DNA of 64,000 nucleotides from Dickeya poaceiphila (lineage in GTDB: Bacteria; Pseudomonadota; Gammaproteobacteria; Enterobacterales; Enterobacteriaceae): contig NZ_CP042220.2 of NCBI RefSeq assembly GCF_007858975.2, positions 2,232,001-2,296,000 of the forward strand, in the 5' to 3' direction. Below the pieces are notes generated by a model. The model saw nothing but the letters and a program-made list of their open reading frames with translations. It had not been told where the DNA came from and did no database searches. Within the stretch, counting starts at the first letter, position 1, and each line of letters begins with the position of its first letter. Positions 19,661 through 28,440 of the stretch are shown here, one piece after another. A program made the translations under genes and the position numbers.

Positions 19661-21595
19661 ATGAACATATTTGATCATTATCGTCAGCGTTACGACGCTG
19701 CCAAAGACGAAGAGTTCACTCTGCAGGAATTCCTTACCATCTGCCAGCAAGATCGCAGTGCGTATGCAAACGCCGCTGAGCGATTGTTAATGGCTATCGG
19801 TGAACCTGTTATGGTCGACACCGCTCAGGAACCACGTCTGTCTCGTTTGTTTTCCAACCGGGTAATTGCTCGCTATCCTGCGTTTGAAGAGTTCTATGGC
19901 ATGGAAGAAGCCATTGAGCAAATCGTTTCCTATCTGAAACATGCCGCCCAAGGGCTTGAAGAGAAGAAACAAATCCTCTACCTGCTGGGTCCGGTGGGTG
20001 GCGGTAAATCGTCGCTGGCTGAACGACTGAAAGCGCTGATGCAACGTGTCCCTATCTATATTTTAAGTGCCAACGGCGAGCGCAGCCCGGTCAACGATCA
20101 TCCACTGTGCTTATTTAACCCGCAGGAAGATGCCTCTATCCTGGAAAAAGAATATGGTATCCCACGTCGATATCTGGGTACCATCATGTCGCCCTGGGCC
20201 GCTAAGCGGTTGCAGGAATTCGGCGGCGACATCACCAAATTCCGTGTTGTGAAAGTATGGCCTTCTATTCTGGCCCAATTGGCTATCGCTAAAACCGAAC
20301 CGGGTGATGAAAATAATCAGGACATTTCAGCGCTGGTCGGGAAAGTGGACATCCGTAAACTGGAGCATTTCGCGCAAAACGACCCAGATGCCTATGGTTA
20401 CTCTGGTGCACTATGCCGGGCCAATCAGGGTGTGATGGAATTCGTCGAAATGTTCAAGGCGCCTATCAAGGTGCTCCATCCATTGCTGACCGCCACGCAG
20501 GAAGGTAACTACAACGGTACCGAAGGCATCGCCGCACTGCCGTTTAACGGCATTATTCTTGCGCACTCTAACGAGTCTGAATGGGTACAGTTCCGTAACA
20601 ACAAAAACAACGAGGCATTTCTTGACCGCGTCTATATCGTCAAAGTGCCTTATTGCCTGCGGGTTTCCGAAGAGGTCAGGATTTATGACAAACTTTTGAA
20701 AAACAGTGAATTGTGCCGTGCCCCCTGCGCTCCCGGCACGCTGGAAACTCTGGCGCGTTTTTCCATTTTGTCTCGGTTGAAAGATCCGGAAAACTCCAGT
20801 ATCTACTCCAAAATGCGGGTATATGATGGTGAAAGCCTGAAAGATACTGACCCGAAAGCCAAGTCGTATCAGGAATACCGCGACTATGCGGGTGTCGATG
20901 AAGGCATGAAAGGACTTTCTACGCGTTTCGCCTTCAAAATTCTTTCGCGGGTGTTCAACTTTGATCACAGCGAAGTCGCAGCTAACCCGGTTCACCTGTT
21001 CTATGTGCTGGAACAGCAAATTGAACGAGAGCAGTTTCCACAGGATGTGTCGGAGAAATACCTGGAACACCTGAAAGGCTACCTGATTCCGAAATACGCT
21101 GAATTCATCGGCAAGGAAATCCAGACGGCTTACCTTGAGTCTTACTCCGAATACGGCCAGAACATTTTTGATCGCTATGTCACCTACGCCGACTTCTGGA
21201 TTCAGGATCAGGAGTACCGTGACCCGGACACCGGTCAGTTATTTGACCGAGAATCGCTCAACGCTGAACTGGAGAAAATCGAAAAGCCAGCGGGTATCAG
21301 CAACCCGAAAGACTTCCGCAACGAGATCGTGAATTTTGTGTTACGCACCCGTGCCAGTAACAGCGGACGTAATCCGAACTGGACCAGCTATGAGAAACTG
21401 CGTACGGTCATTGAGAAGAAGATGTTCTCCAATACCGAAGAGCTGCTGCCGGTGATTTCGTTTAACACTAAGACATCGACGGAAGAGCAGAAAAAACACG
21501 ACGACTTTGTTGATCGCATGATGGAAAAAGGTTACACCCGCAAACAGGTACGTTTGCTGTGCGAATGGTACCTGCGCGTGAGGAAGTCATCCTGA
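19661..21595 (+). CDS. yeaG: PrkA family serine protein kinase YeaG
   Basis: This 644-residue protein has an N-terminal AAA-type PrkA domain with Walker A GPVGGGKSS at 110-118, and a C-terminal kinase-like region. It matches E. coli YeaG, a stress- and stationary-phase-induced kinase affecting nitrogen-starvation survival. It is always paired with yeaH; here the two are separated by 36 bases. The ATG follows AAGGAC at an appropriate distance. Base composition matches neighbouring core genes. Confidence 0.95.
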   Translation: MNIFDHYRQRYDAAKDEEFTLQEFLTICQQDRSAYANAAERLLMAIGEPVMVDTAQEPRLSRLFSNRVIARYPAFEEFYGMEEAIEQIVSYLKHAAQGLEEKKQILYLLGPVGGGKSSLAERLKALMQRVPIYILSANGERSPVNDHPLCLFNPQEDASILEKEYGIPRRYLGTIMSPWAAKRLQEFGGDITKFRVVKVWPSILAQLAIAKTEPGDENNQDISALVGKVDIRKLEHFAQNDPDAYGYSGALCRANQGVMEFVEMFKAPIKVLHPLLTATQEGNYNGTEGIAALPFNGIILAHSNESEWVQFRNNKNNEAFLDRVYIVKVPYCLRVSEEVRIYDKLLKNSELCRAPCAPGTLETLARFSILSRLKDPENSSIYSKMRVYDGESLKDTDPKAKSYQEYRDYAGVDEGMKGLSTRFAFKILSRVFNFDHSEVAANPVHLFYVLEQQIEREQFPQDVSEKYLEHLKGYLIPKYAEFIGKEIQTAYLESYSEYGQNIFDRYVTYADFWIQDQEYRDPDTGQLFDRESLNAELEKIEKPAGISNPKDFRNEIVNFVLRTRASNSGRNPNWTSYEKLRTVIEKKMFSNTEELLPVISFNTKTSTEEQKKHDDFVDRMMEKGYTRKQVRLLCEWYLRVRKSS

Positions 21596-21631
21596 TGCCG
21601 TACATCGACAGTCATGTCGTTTGGGGGAAAC

Positions 21632-22906
21632 ATGGCCTATTTCATTGATCGACGATTAAACGGCAAAAACAAAAGCGCGGTTAACCGCCAGCGCTTTTTG
21701 CGCCGCTATAAGTCGCAAATAAAACAATCGATTGCCGGGGCCATCAACAAGCGTTCGGTCACCGATGTAGAAAACGGGGAGTCTATCTCGATCCCCAACA
21801 CCGATATCAGTGAGCCGATGTTCCATCAGGGTCGTGGCGGAATTCGGCACCGGGTTCATCCCGGTAACGATCACTTCGTAGAAAACGACAAGATAGAACG
21901 GCCTCAAGGTGGTGGAGGCAGTGGTTCAGGTCAAGGGGATGCCAGTCAGGATGGTGAGGGTCAAGATGATTTCGTGTTCCAGATATCCAAAGATGAATAT
22001 CTTGATCTGTTGTTTGAAGATCTGGCGCTGCCTAACCTAAAAAAAACCGAACACCGGCAACTGAACGAGTACAAGACCCACCGCGCCGGGTACACCGCCA
22101 ATGGCGTCCCTGCCAACATCAGCGTCGTACGTTCATTGCAAAACTCACTGGCACGCCGCATGGCAATGACCGCCGGAAAACGGCGCGAACTGCACCAGCG
22201 GGAAGAAGATCTGGCATTGCTGGAAAACACTGAGCCAGTCCAGTTGCTTGAGGAGGAGCGACTGCGTCAGGAAATTGCCGAATTGCGCCAGCGCATCGCC
22301 AGTGTGCCCTTTATCGATACGTTCGACCTGCGTTACAAGAACTACGAACGCCGGCCAGAGCCATCGAGCCAGGCAGTGATGTTCTGTCTAATGGACGTTT
22401 CTGGTTCTATGGACCAGGCCACCAAGGACATCGCCAAACGTTTTTACATTCTGCTGTATCTGTTCCTCAGCCGAACCTACAAAAATGTGGAAGTGGTGTA
22501 TATTCGCCACCATACACAGGCCAAAGAGGTGGATGAGCAGGAATTCTTCTACTCTCAGGAAACCGGCGGCACTATTGTCTCCAGCGCCCTGAAACTGATG
22601 GAGGATGTTGTCAAAGAACGCTACAACCCTGCGCAATGGAACATTTATGCTGCACAGGCTTCCGATGGTGACAACTGGGCAGACGACTCGCCGCTCTGTC
22701 GAGAATTACTTTCCACTCACCTGCTGCCCGTAGTGCGTTACTACAGTTATATTGAAATTACCCGCCGTTCTCACCAGACGCTGTGGCGGGAATATGAAAT
22801 GTTGCAGGATAGCTTTGAAAATTTCGCCATGCAGCATATTCGCGATCAGGACGATATTTATCCCGTCTTTCGAGAAATCTTCCACAAACAAACTATCGAT
22901 AACTAA
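21632..22906 (+). CDS. yeaH: DUF444 / VWA domain protein YeaH
   Basis: This 424-residue protein is the conserved partner of YeaG. A basic N-terminus ([21 protein letters not shown]) is followed by a Gly-rich linker (about 93-108), an acidic/coiled-coil region, and a von Willebrand A-like domain with the MIDAS motif DVSGSMD at 255-261. The exact role is unknown; it probably works with the YeaG kinase. ATG 21632 has GGGGGA upstream and yields the family start MAYFIDRRL; the ORF extends 18 bases further without support. Confidence 0.94.
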   Translation: MAYFIDRRLNGKNKSAVNRQRFLRRYKSQIKQSIAGAINKRSVTDVENGESISIPNTDISEPMFHQGRGGIRHRVHPGNDHFVENDKIERPQGGGGSGSGQGDASQDGEGQDDFVFQISKDEYLDLLFEDLALPNLKKTEHRQLNEYKTHRAGYTANGVPANISVVRSLQNSLARRMAMTAGKRRELHQREEDLALLENTEPVQLLEEERLRQEIAELRQRIASVPFIDTFDLRYKNYERRPEPSSQAVMFCLMDVSGSMDQATKDIAKRFYILLYLFLSRTYKNVEVVYIRHHTQAKEVDEQEFFYSQETGGTIVSSALKLMEDVVKERYNPAQWNIYAAQASDGDNWADDSPLCRELLSTHLLPVVRYYSYIEITRRSHQTLWREYEMLQDSFENFAMQHIRDQDDIYPVFREIFHKQTIDN

Positions 22907-23217
22907 CCTGTCTCAGCCAGCCGTTCACGTGCTGGCTGTTTCTTCTCTCCTGCCCAAGTAATTAAACGTTCTCTTGTAGCAACGACACGATTGTCTCTTA
23001 TCCTTGATTAATCCACAGGCACGATTGGCGCAGCCAGTCTGGGCATGATAAGCCGCACAGACAATATTATGTTGATGTTATCGCCGGTGATGATTGTTCA
23101 ATGACAGAGGAACAAACCAAAGACTCAAGATTATTCAAACCGCAGACAGAATAATGCCTCTATCCCGTGGATATGGACTGAGTACATCCACCACTATACT
23201 GATAAGAGGGCAAACGT
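22907..23217. other. Intergenic region yeaH / nuclease gene
   Basis: This 311-base region begins with the yeaH terminator and becomes more AT-rich towards the nuclease gene. No ORF longer than about 20 codons has a credible ribosome site. This is where the E. coli gene order is broken. Confidence 0.5.
22914..22943 (+). terminator. Terminator of yeaGH
   Basis: CAGCCAG / CTGGCTG stem followed by TTTCTTCTC, eight bases after the yeaH stop. Confidence 0.75.
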
Positions 23218-23907
23218 GTGAGGTTAAAGCGGACGATTCGCTATTTATTAGCACTAGTCATCATGATGACCGCTTTCCCTGGGCTGACAGGTCAATCATT
23301 ATGCCCTGGGAAATTTATTCATGATAAAACACCGGATATCAATTATGACGAAGAGATTTGTTTTACGGCATTTGCTGTGCTTTATAGCCATGCGAATAAA
23401 GGACCATTAATTTCTGCAGAACATTTAACGGCAGAAATGGTTAAGTCAGCAGGAACACTTTCCCGACGAGACTCATTTCATATTGAGCGATTAATTCCTA
23501 AAGCGGCGCAATCAGTCACAAACGATTATGAATATTCAGGATACGATCAAGGACATATGACACCAGCAGGAGATATGCCTGATTCCCATACGCAACATGA
23601 ATCATTTTCAATGTCAAATATGACACCGCAATTGCCAATACTTAATCGAATAGCCTGGCGTAAAACTGAAGCCTTTGTTCGTAAACTGGCATTGCAAGAT
23701 GGCGAAGTATGGATAGTCACCGGTGCCCTATTCGGAAATAAACGTATTGGTAAAGATGTCTCTGTTCCAGAGCTGATTTATAAAGCCATCAGCAGCCAAT
23801 CGGGGCAGCAGGTTTTTATTGGCGATAATACTTCCGGTGTTGTGACCAGTATTTCTGTCAGTGAGTTTTCCGCACGTTATTCGATCACGCCATTTCCGAC
23901 TCAGTAA
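23218..23907 (+). CDS. DNA/RNA non-specific endonuclease, secreted type
   Basis: A 229-residue protein of the beta-beta-alpha metal NucA/Serratia nuclease family. An N-terminal hydrophobic segment (about 8-24) looks like a signal peptide or anchor. The active-site signature is DQGH at 110-113 (DRGH in Serratia nuclease, so the Arg is replaced by Gln), with general-base H113. The metal-ligand N143 and E151 lie in LNRIAWRKTE with the same eight-residue spacing as N119 and E127 of the Serratia enzyme. The start is a GTG seven bases after GAGGG. Base composition is more AT-rich than its neighbours and it occupies the place of E. coli pphA, suggesting acquisition. It is not NucM, which belongs to the endonuclease I family. 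Confidence 0.85.
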   Translation: MRLKRTIRYLLALVIMMTAFPGLTGQSLCPGKFIHDKTPDINYDEEICFTAFAVLYSHANKGPLISAEHLTAEMVKSAGTLSRRDSFHIERLIPKAAQSVTNDYEYSGYDQGHMTPAGDMPDSHTQHESFSMSNMTPQLPILNRIAWRKTEAFVRKLALQDGEVWIVTGALFGNKRIGKDVSVPELIYKAISSQSGQQVFIGDNTSGVVTSISVSEFSARYSITPFPTQ

Positions 23908-24235
23908 ATATACTGGACAGCCAAAAATATCGAAAATAATATGCTGGCAAAAATCAATAAACTGCCTTTACTCATCTCTAAAAAAAGACCGAACACGATT
24001 CCTGTGCCCGGTCTAGGGAAATGGCTCTTGGGAGAGAGCCGTGCGCTAAAAGTTGGCATTTGTTGCGTGCTGCATCGCAGCCCACACTTTAAGCGTAGCC
24101 GACCCACTTTTGTTTTCCAGTCTGGCCCGTTTTTTGACGGTCAATTCCGAAACAATCTGTACACTTTGTGACAACCAACGCAAACCTGTCACCTGTCTAT
24201 CCGTGCACACAGTTTTCTCTGGCGTGCTACGTGCG
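23908..24235. other. Nuclease / yebY intergenic region containing SdsR
   Basis: No protein gene is supported in these 328 bases. The left half holds the SdsR small RNA on the minus strand. The plus strand opposite could encode a RyeA/SraC-type antisense transcript, as in E. coli, but no terminator or promoter for it could be assigned with confidence. Confidence 0.6.
23980..24083 (-). ncRNA. sdsR: SdsR (RyeB) small RNA
   Basis: The minus strand carries the conserved SdsR core ATGCCAACTTTTAGCGCACG, then GGCTCTCTCCCAAGAGCC, CATTTCCCT and the terminal hairpin GACCG...CGGTC followed by TTTTTTT. The middle and terminator are almost identical to E. coli SdsR (about 104 nt). SdsR is an RpoS-dependent, Hfq-binding RNA of Enterobacteria that represses several targets. 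A putative RpoS-type -10 (CTACGCT) is upstream near 24095. The 5' end is estimated from the E. coli length. Its neighbour yebY is also conserved. Confidence 0.88.
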
Positions 24236-24574
24236 CTACTGACAGAGGCTCTGCGCCCGGTCAATAAAAGGCTGCAGACTCATTTTTTGCCCTGGATTCT
24301 GCGGATTATCCAGAAGGATGGTTTCCAGCGCATTAGCGTTCACCCTACCCGAACTCACCTGCTCACGTGCTACGTCATTAAGTGGATACTGTACCAATGT
24401 GCTGGGGTTAATCACGTACATGGCGTGATCCGGGCGACAAATCAACTGGACTTCCTCGCGGTTGAATGCCCAACGCGAACCGTATTCCAGTTTACTTAAA
24501 TTAGCTAACTGCGGTGCGGCCAGCACCGGAGCTGACAGCAGAAAGATAACAAGTGACGGTACTACTTTCTTCAT
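24236..24574 (-). CDS. yebY: DUF2511 exported protein YebY
   Basis: This 112-residue protein has a signal peptide ([20 protein letters not shown]) and matches E. coli YebY (113 aa), with [31 protein letters not shown] core and [15 protein letters not shown] at the end. Two cysteines probably form a disulfide. In E. coli it is the last gene of the copper-responsive yobA-yebZ-yebY operon. Here it is separated from yebZ by ftnA and a lipoprotein gene. Confidence 0.9.
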   Translation of the reverse strand: MKKVVPSLVIFLLSAPVLAAPQLANLSKLEYGSRWAFNREEVQLICRPDHAMYVINPSTLVQYPLNDVAREQVSSGRVNANALETILLDNPQNPGQKMSLQPFIDRAQSLCQ

Positions 24575-24823
24575 CGTGATATTCCATGTAGATCACCCTG
24601 ACAGGAGAGGGTTCCAAGCGTATCGTCTGGCACGGTGATTTGCTATTGCTGAGGTACGCAGGAATTTATCCTCGCCGAAATCCTGATCATAACGACCAGC
24701 ACTGATGAAGTCGAGCTAACGGTACAGTCGTTGCAACCAGAGAAACATGTTGATGGTTAATATGCCGTTGATATTGAGTCTGACATGATGTAATGGGAAA
24801 TATTACAGATAGGATAATCAATA

Positions 24824-25222
24824 ATGAGAAAATTTATTTTTGCCGTTGCTATATCGTTAGTATTGGCAGGGTGTGCGACACAGCAATCCCCAACACCGAT
24901 ACAGGTTGAAACCGCTGATTATGGAACACTGCCAGCAGATTATAAAAAGCAAATATACGCGTATTGTAGCTTTGCACTTAAAGATCCTTACAGTGCCCGT
25001 TATACATTCATGTCCCCTTATAAGGGCTACCTGGAGGAGGGTTCAAAGTTATCATCAAAATACAAAGTCACATTCGGCTGGGTTGTTCCTGTATGGGTGA
25101 ATGCGAAGAATGGCTATGGTGCCTATATGGGAAAACGCAAGGTGCTGTTTGTGTTCTCTGAGGGAAAAATCCGTAACTCTTCAATTAACAAATCGTTTGG
25201 TAAAGTGACACCGGTTATTTGA
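24824..25222 (+). CDS. Small putative lipoprotein, function unknown
   Basis: This 132-residue protein has a lipoprotein signal peptide with lipobox LAGC (Cys at about 17), so it is probably anchored in a membrane via diacylglycerol. The mature part has no motif I recognise; it is rich in Tyr and Lys with a hydrophobic GWVVPVWVNAKNGYGAYMG stretch. ATG 24824 is preceded by AGGAT. The upstream region has an inverted repeat TGTAAT-gggaaat-ATTACA at 24789-24807. A clear terminator follows. It is transcribed opposite to its neighbours and has lower GC, suggesting accessory content. Confidence 0.78.
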   Translation: MRKFIFAVAISLVLAGCATQQSPTPIQVETADYGTLPADYKKQIYAYCSFALKDPYSARYTFMSPYKGYLEEGSKLSSKYKVTFGWVVPVWVNAKNGYGAYMGKRKVLFVFSEGKIRNSSINKSFGKVTPVI

Positions 25223-25237
25223 CTCATTAGTCACACC

Positions 25238-25275
25238 ATAATAAGGTCTTGCTTCTGTAAGACCTTATTATATTT
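25238..25275 (+). terminator. Terminator of the lipoprotein gene
   Basis: Perfect 13-bp stem ATAATAAGGTCTT / AAGACCTTATTAT with a GCTTCTGT loop followed by ATTT. Confidence 0.85.
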
Positions 25276-25403
25276 CTCAGTGTGTATGGCATATTTTAAT
25301 CTGAAAGATATTAATATTCTGATCACCGCTCAGAGTTAAAAATGGCAGGTAAGATAGCGGCGATACTGAGCAATACAGCAATTAGGGAATATATGACAAC
25401 GCA

Positions 25404-25430
25404 CCTGCAACTCGAATTATTTAGGGTATA
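25404..25430. repeat. Fragment of dispersed intergenic repeat
   Basis: CCTGCAACTCGAATTATTTA followed by GGGTATA matches the right end of the element at 16461-16540 except for one or two bases. The left half is absent, so it is a truncated copy downstream of ftnA. Confidence 0.75.
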
Positions 25431-25482
25431 GGCGAAAAAATAATAAACCGGGCAGCAGGATAACCCTGCTACCCAACGAATA

Positions 25483-25992
25483 TCAGGCAGACGGTGAAAC
25501 AGACGTCGCCATCTTTTTCAGATCCTGATCAATAAAGAACAAACCACCTTCCTGAGCATTTACCATAGCCAACTTGTCGAGAATAGACTTGAACAACTTC
25601 TCCTCTTCATGTTGCTCCGCCACATACCATTGCAGGAAGTTGAAAGTAGAGTAATCCTGCAATGTCATAGCGGCATGAGCCAGCTCATTAATCTTTTGGG
25701 TAATCAATTGTTCGTGTTCATAGGTGATTTTAAACACATCCTGAAGCGAATTGAAATCAACAGGCGGCGCAGCAATCGCCCCCAGCACCGGCATACTGCC
25801 AGTATCGTCCAGATAATCAAACAGACGTTGCATGTGATCCATCTCTTCGCGGGAATGCGATTTCAGGAAAACCGATGCCCCCTCAAAACCTTTGTCGCCG
25901 CACCAGGCGCTCATCTGCAGGTATAAATTGGCGGAATAAAATTCAAGATTAAGCTGCTCATTCAGTTTTTGAATCATTTCTTTTTTTAACAT
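25483..25992 (-). CDS. ftnA: Non-heme ferritin FtnA
   Basis: A 169-residue iron-storage protein close to E. coli FtnA (165 aa). Ferroxidase ligands are recognisable: Glu in LNLEFYSA (17), Glu and His in REEMDHMQ (about 50 and 53), Glu in YEHEQLI, and EQHEEEKLF. It forms a 24-mer storing iron as ferric oxide. Its upstream region (25993-26268) is AT-rich with an inverted repeat TTATCAT/ATGATAA at 26111-26130. Confidence 0.96.
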   Translation of the reverse strand: MLKKEMIQKLNEQLNLEFYSANLYLQMSAWCGDKGFEGASVFLKSHSREEMDHMQRLFDYLDDTGSMPVLGAIAAPPVDFNSLQDVFKITYEHEQLITQKINELAHAAMTLQDYSTFNFLQWYVAEQHEEEKLFKSILDKLAMVNAQEGGLFFIDQDLKKMATSVSPSA

Positions 25993-26268
25993 GGCCGTTC
26001 CTTATTTCTACTGGCAGGTGACTGATGGAATAGCATTATGCCTGCAACTAGCAGATTTTAAAACATACCATTAACGAAATGATGAATTAATTTATTATAA
26101 ATTCAACGCATTATCATTTGAGTATGATAATTGATTTCATTATTTAGACAATGTTCATATAGTGAATTTGATAATTATTTTCACTAAACAGGTTTTATTA
26201 AAAATAGGGGTAATGGTTTTATGTGAATTAAGGCGGCACGATACAATACATTCGCCTGCTCATCTGAT

Positions 26269-27147
26269 TCAGGCCGGTGACAATGTGGCCCAAAAACTGA
26301 CCAGCACAATCACCACAACCGACAACACCAGTTCAGCTGTAGTCAATCGTAAGAAATAGTGGTACGCAACGGTAGTGGCACCCCGAAAACGCGGCACCAC
26401 CCAGTAGCGGTTGAATAACGCCAGCAATACCATCACCACGACCAGCAGAATTTTCACTGTCAGCAAGGTGCCATACAGCCCTGTCTCCGACAACGGCCAA
26501 CCAACAATCAACCCCACATTCACCACCCCAGACAGGATAGTCAACGCAACGGCCAGGTGACCGTAACGGGAAAAACGCATCATCGTCAGGATGGCATCTG
26601 CGCGTGTCTGCACCTGTTGGGCATCCCGCAGCACCGGTAACAAAGGCGCAAGTCCGCCGACCCAAAATGTCACTGCCAGCAAATGTACCGTCTGGTTAAT
26701 ACCATGCAGCACGCCCGGCCATCCCTCCAGCATTGCTGCATGTCCCACCCATGCCATACCACAGAGCTGCAATACACCAAGAGTCAACACCCCCGTATAC
26801 CAGAAACGATGACGCCAGAACAACATGACACAAACGATCAACGCCAGCACCGGTTGCCAAACCCACAGCATCCCAAAACGGGTGCTCAGCACCGCCAGCC
26901 AGGTGTCAGCATCACTGATATTACGCCAGTCGCCACTCATCAACCCAGTCTGCGCCGCCAGTATGGCAATGGCAGTCAATAATGCCATCACGCTACTGAT
27001 GCCCATCAATCCACGTAACTGCGACACCAGCCGCCCCCGGTATGAACTGGGAGACAAGAACCCGCAATAACATGTTGCGCCAACTAGCAACATGAGGCTG
27101 GAAAAATGTCCGATACGCAATAATGCGTATAATCCTTCCAGCATCAT
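26269..27147 (-). CDS. yebZ: CopD family copper resistance / homeostasis protein YebZ
   Basis: This 292-residue inner-membrane protein with about eight hydrophobic segments matches the CopD domain (GHFSSLML, WVGHAAMLEG, HLLAVTFWVGGLAPLL, RFSRYGHLAVALT). Conserved intramembrane His residues are present. CopC/CopD pairs are implicated in copper uptake or homeostasis, probably moving copper across the inner membrane. Start is one of two ATG codons (27147 or 27144) just after the yobA stop, so translation is probably coupled. Confidence 0.9.
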   Translation of the reverse strand: MMLEGLYALLRIGHFSSLMLLVGATCYCGFLSPSSYRGRLVSQLRGLMGISSVMALLTAIAILAAQTGLMSGDWRNISDADTWLAVLSTRFGMLWVWQPVLALIVCVMLFWRHRFWYTGVLTLGVLQLCGMAWVGHAAMLEGWPGVLHGINQTVHLLAVTFWVGGLAPLLPVLRDAQQVQTRADAILTMMRFSRYGHLAVALTILSGVVNVGLIVGWPLSETGLYGTLLTVKILLVVVMVLLALFNRYWVVPRFRGATTVAYHYFLRLTTAELVLSVVVIVLVSFWATLSPA

Positions 27148-27150
27148 CAA

Positions 27151-27531
27151 TTAGTTAACGCCAAAGCGATAGCTTCCTTTGGTTTTATGACCATCGACAG
27201 ACAACACATGCCAGCTAACCTGATAGTTGCCGCTGGTCAGCGGCTTCTCTAGCGGCACCACCAAAACGTTATGATGATCATTTTCTACTGTCACCTTTCC
27301 TACAGGCACAGGCTGTCCCGCCAACGTCAGCTCAACGCCGCTAAATGCGCCTTCAATATCTTCAGAAAAAAGCAGCGTCAGAGATGACGGTGCCGTTTGT
27401 GCCGCAATATTCGTATCTGCCGCCGGTGTCTGACTTTTGAGGTGTGCATGAGCCAGCGCCGCATGAGAGATAACCAGACCACTCACTAACAGCGCCACGT
27501 TCAGGGCCGGAAAAATTTTACGCTTCAACAT
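27151..27531 (-). CDS. yobA: CopC family periplasmic copper-binding protein YobA
   Basis: This 126-residue protein has a signal peptide ending HAALA, so the mature protein starts HAHLKSQTPA with the copper-binding His1. The other CopC signatures are LLFSEDIE and the C-terminal DGHKTKGSYRFGV. It is expected to carry copper in the periplasm, handing to or from YebZ. Its stop directly precedes yebZ, forming a two-gene operon. It diverges from holE. Confidence 0.93.
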   Translation of the reverse strand: MLKRKIFPALNVALLVSGLVISHAALAHAHLKSQTPAADTNIAAQTAPSSLTLLFSEDIEGAFSGVELTLAGQPVPVGKVTVENDHHNVLVVPLEKPLTSGNYQVSWHVLSVDGHKTKGSYRFGVN

Positions 27532-27694
27532 GATATTCTCCTTTCTGACGGTTCCCCATCACATTCAGGCAACTAATAAATCAGTGGCAAGGATACGGAC
27601 CGCTGGATGCCTTGTCGAGAGGCAGGAAGGTAACAGTATTTGCCAATTCAACGCTTCTGATTTACTTTTGTGGCGCAAATAAGAGGAGGCAATT

Positions 27695-27925
27695 ATGGGA
27701 TACAATCTGGCCGACCTGCCTTATGAAGAAATGGAAAAGGTCAATGTAGATTTGGCAGCATCCGGCGTGGCGTTTCGAGAACGCTATAACATGCCGGTAA
27801 TTTTGGACGAAATCGAGCAACAGCAGCCTGCACATCTGCGCATCTATTTTCGGGAAAGAGTGGGCTATTATCGGGAAATGTCCCACCAGTTTTCCACCTT
27901 GCCTTATGATCCTAACAGTAAATAA
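27695..27925 (+). CDS. holE: DNA polymerase III theta subunit
   Basis: A 76-residue protein with the same length as E. coli HolE and the conserved centre [20 protein letters not shown], then FRERV and LPYDP. Theta binds and stabilises the proofreading subunit epsilon in the polymerase core. The ATG is preceded by AGGAGG. Located beside yobA, as in E. coli. Confidence 0.95.
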   Translation: MGYNLADLPYEEMEKVNVDLAASGVAFRERYNMPVILDEIEQQQPAHLRIYFRERVGYYREMSHQFSTLPYDPNSK

Positions 27926-28119
27926 CAATCACGCTATCCGAACCCCGTCGGGTAGCGCCTGTATTGCTTCCTGATTCCAGTTTTAGACTATTCTGCTACT
28001 CCTCCACTGCCCCACGTGCAATGCTTCACTTGTCAAAAAAGCGTGTTTCCTCTTGCATCTTTGAGCAAACAAGAGGTTAATAAACAGGCATACCAACCTT
28101 TTACCAAGCGAGGCACAAG

Positions 28120-28236
28120 ATGAGTAAAGGAATGGACAGCAAGAAAAACGCCAAGAAAAAACCGCTGAAAACCGCTGCACAAAAACGAGCGGAAAAGCGG
28201 GCTAAACGGGATCAACCACAACCCGAAACCAACTGA
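28120..28236 (+). CDS. Very small Lys-rich basic protein
   Basis: A 38-residue ORF starting ATG at 28120 after GCGAGG at six bases. The product MSKGMDSKKNAKKKPLKTAA then QKRAEKRAKRDQPQPETN is highly basic, with about 15 Lys/Arg, and has no hydrophobic segment. It probably binds nucleic acid or ribosome, but this is only a guess from composition. It sits between holE and ptrB, where E. coli has yobB and exoX. Codon pattern and ribosome site support it as real; I do not recognise a named family. Confidence 0.6.
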   Translation: MSKGMDSKKNAKKKPLKTAAQKRAEKRAKRDQPQPETN

Positions 28237-28246
28237 GACCAACTAC

Positions 28247-28337
28247 GTTGCCTGTCTTTTCACTGTTAACTGACATCATCGTCATTCAGGCAACATTCTG
28301 CGATCACCCTCTGCCTCCTGACACCCGGTGATCGCAG
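28247..28337 (+). other. Two strong hairpins after the small basic ORF
   Basis: First stem GTTGCCTG / CAGGCAAC (28247-28294) with a long loop, then stem CTGCGATCACC / GGTGATCGCAG (28298-28337) with an 18-base loop followed by TTT. They may be the terminator of the small ORF or part of a small RNA. Confidence 0.5.
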
Positions 28338-28440
28338 TTTCAACTCCTCGTTTCGCCTCTCTTTTTCCCCATAAGCCGGTAAGAAATCGGCGATCATCCT
28401 CTTGTCCGCCATCTTGTCTGTCATACCTGAGTCACTGGCT

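Noticed and set aside
26111..26130. TTATCAT/ATGATAA inverted repeat near ftnA as a Fur box
   Set aside because: The similarity to the Fur 19-bp consensus is too weak to call without a scored search.
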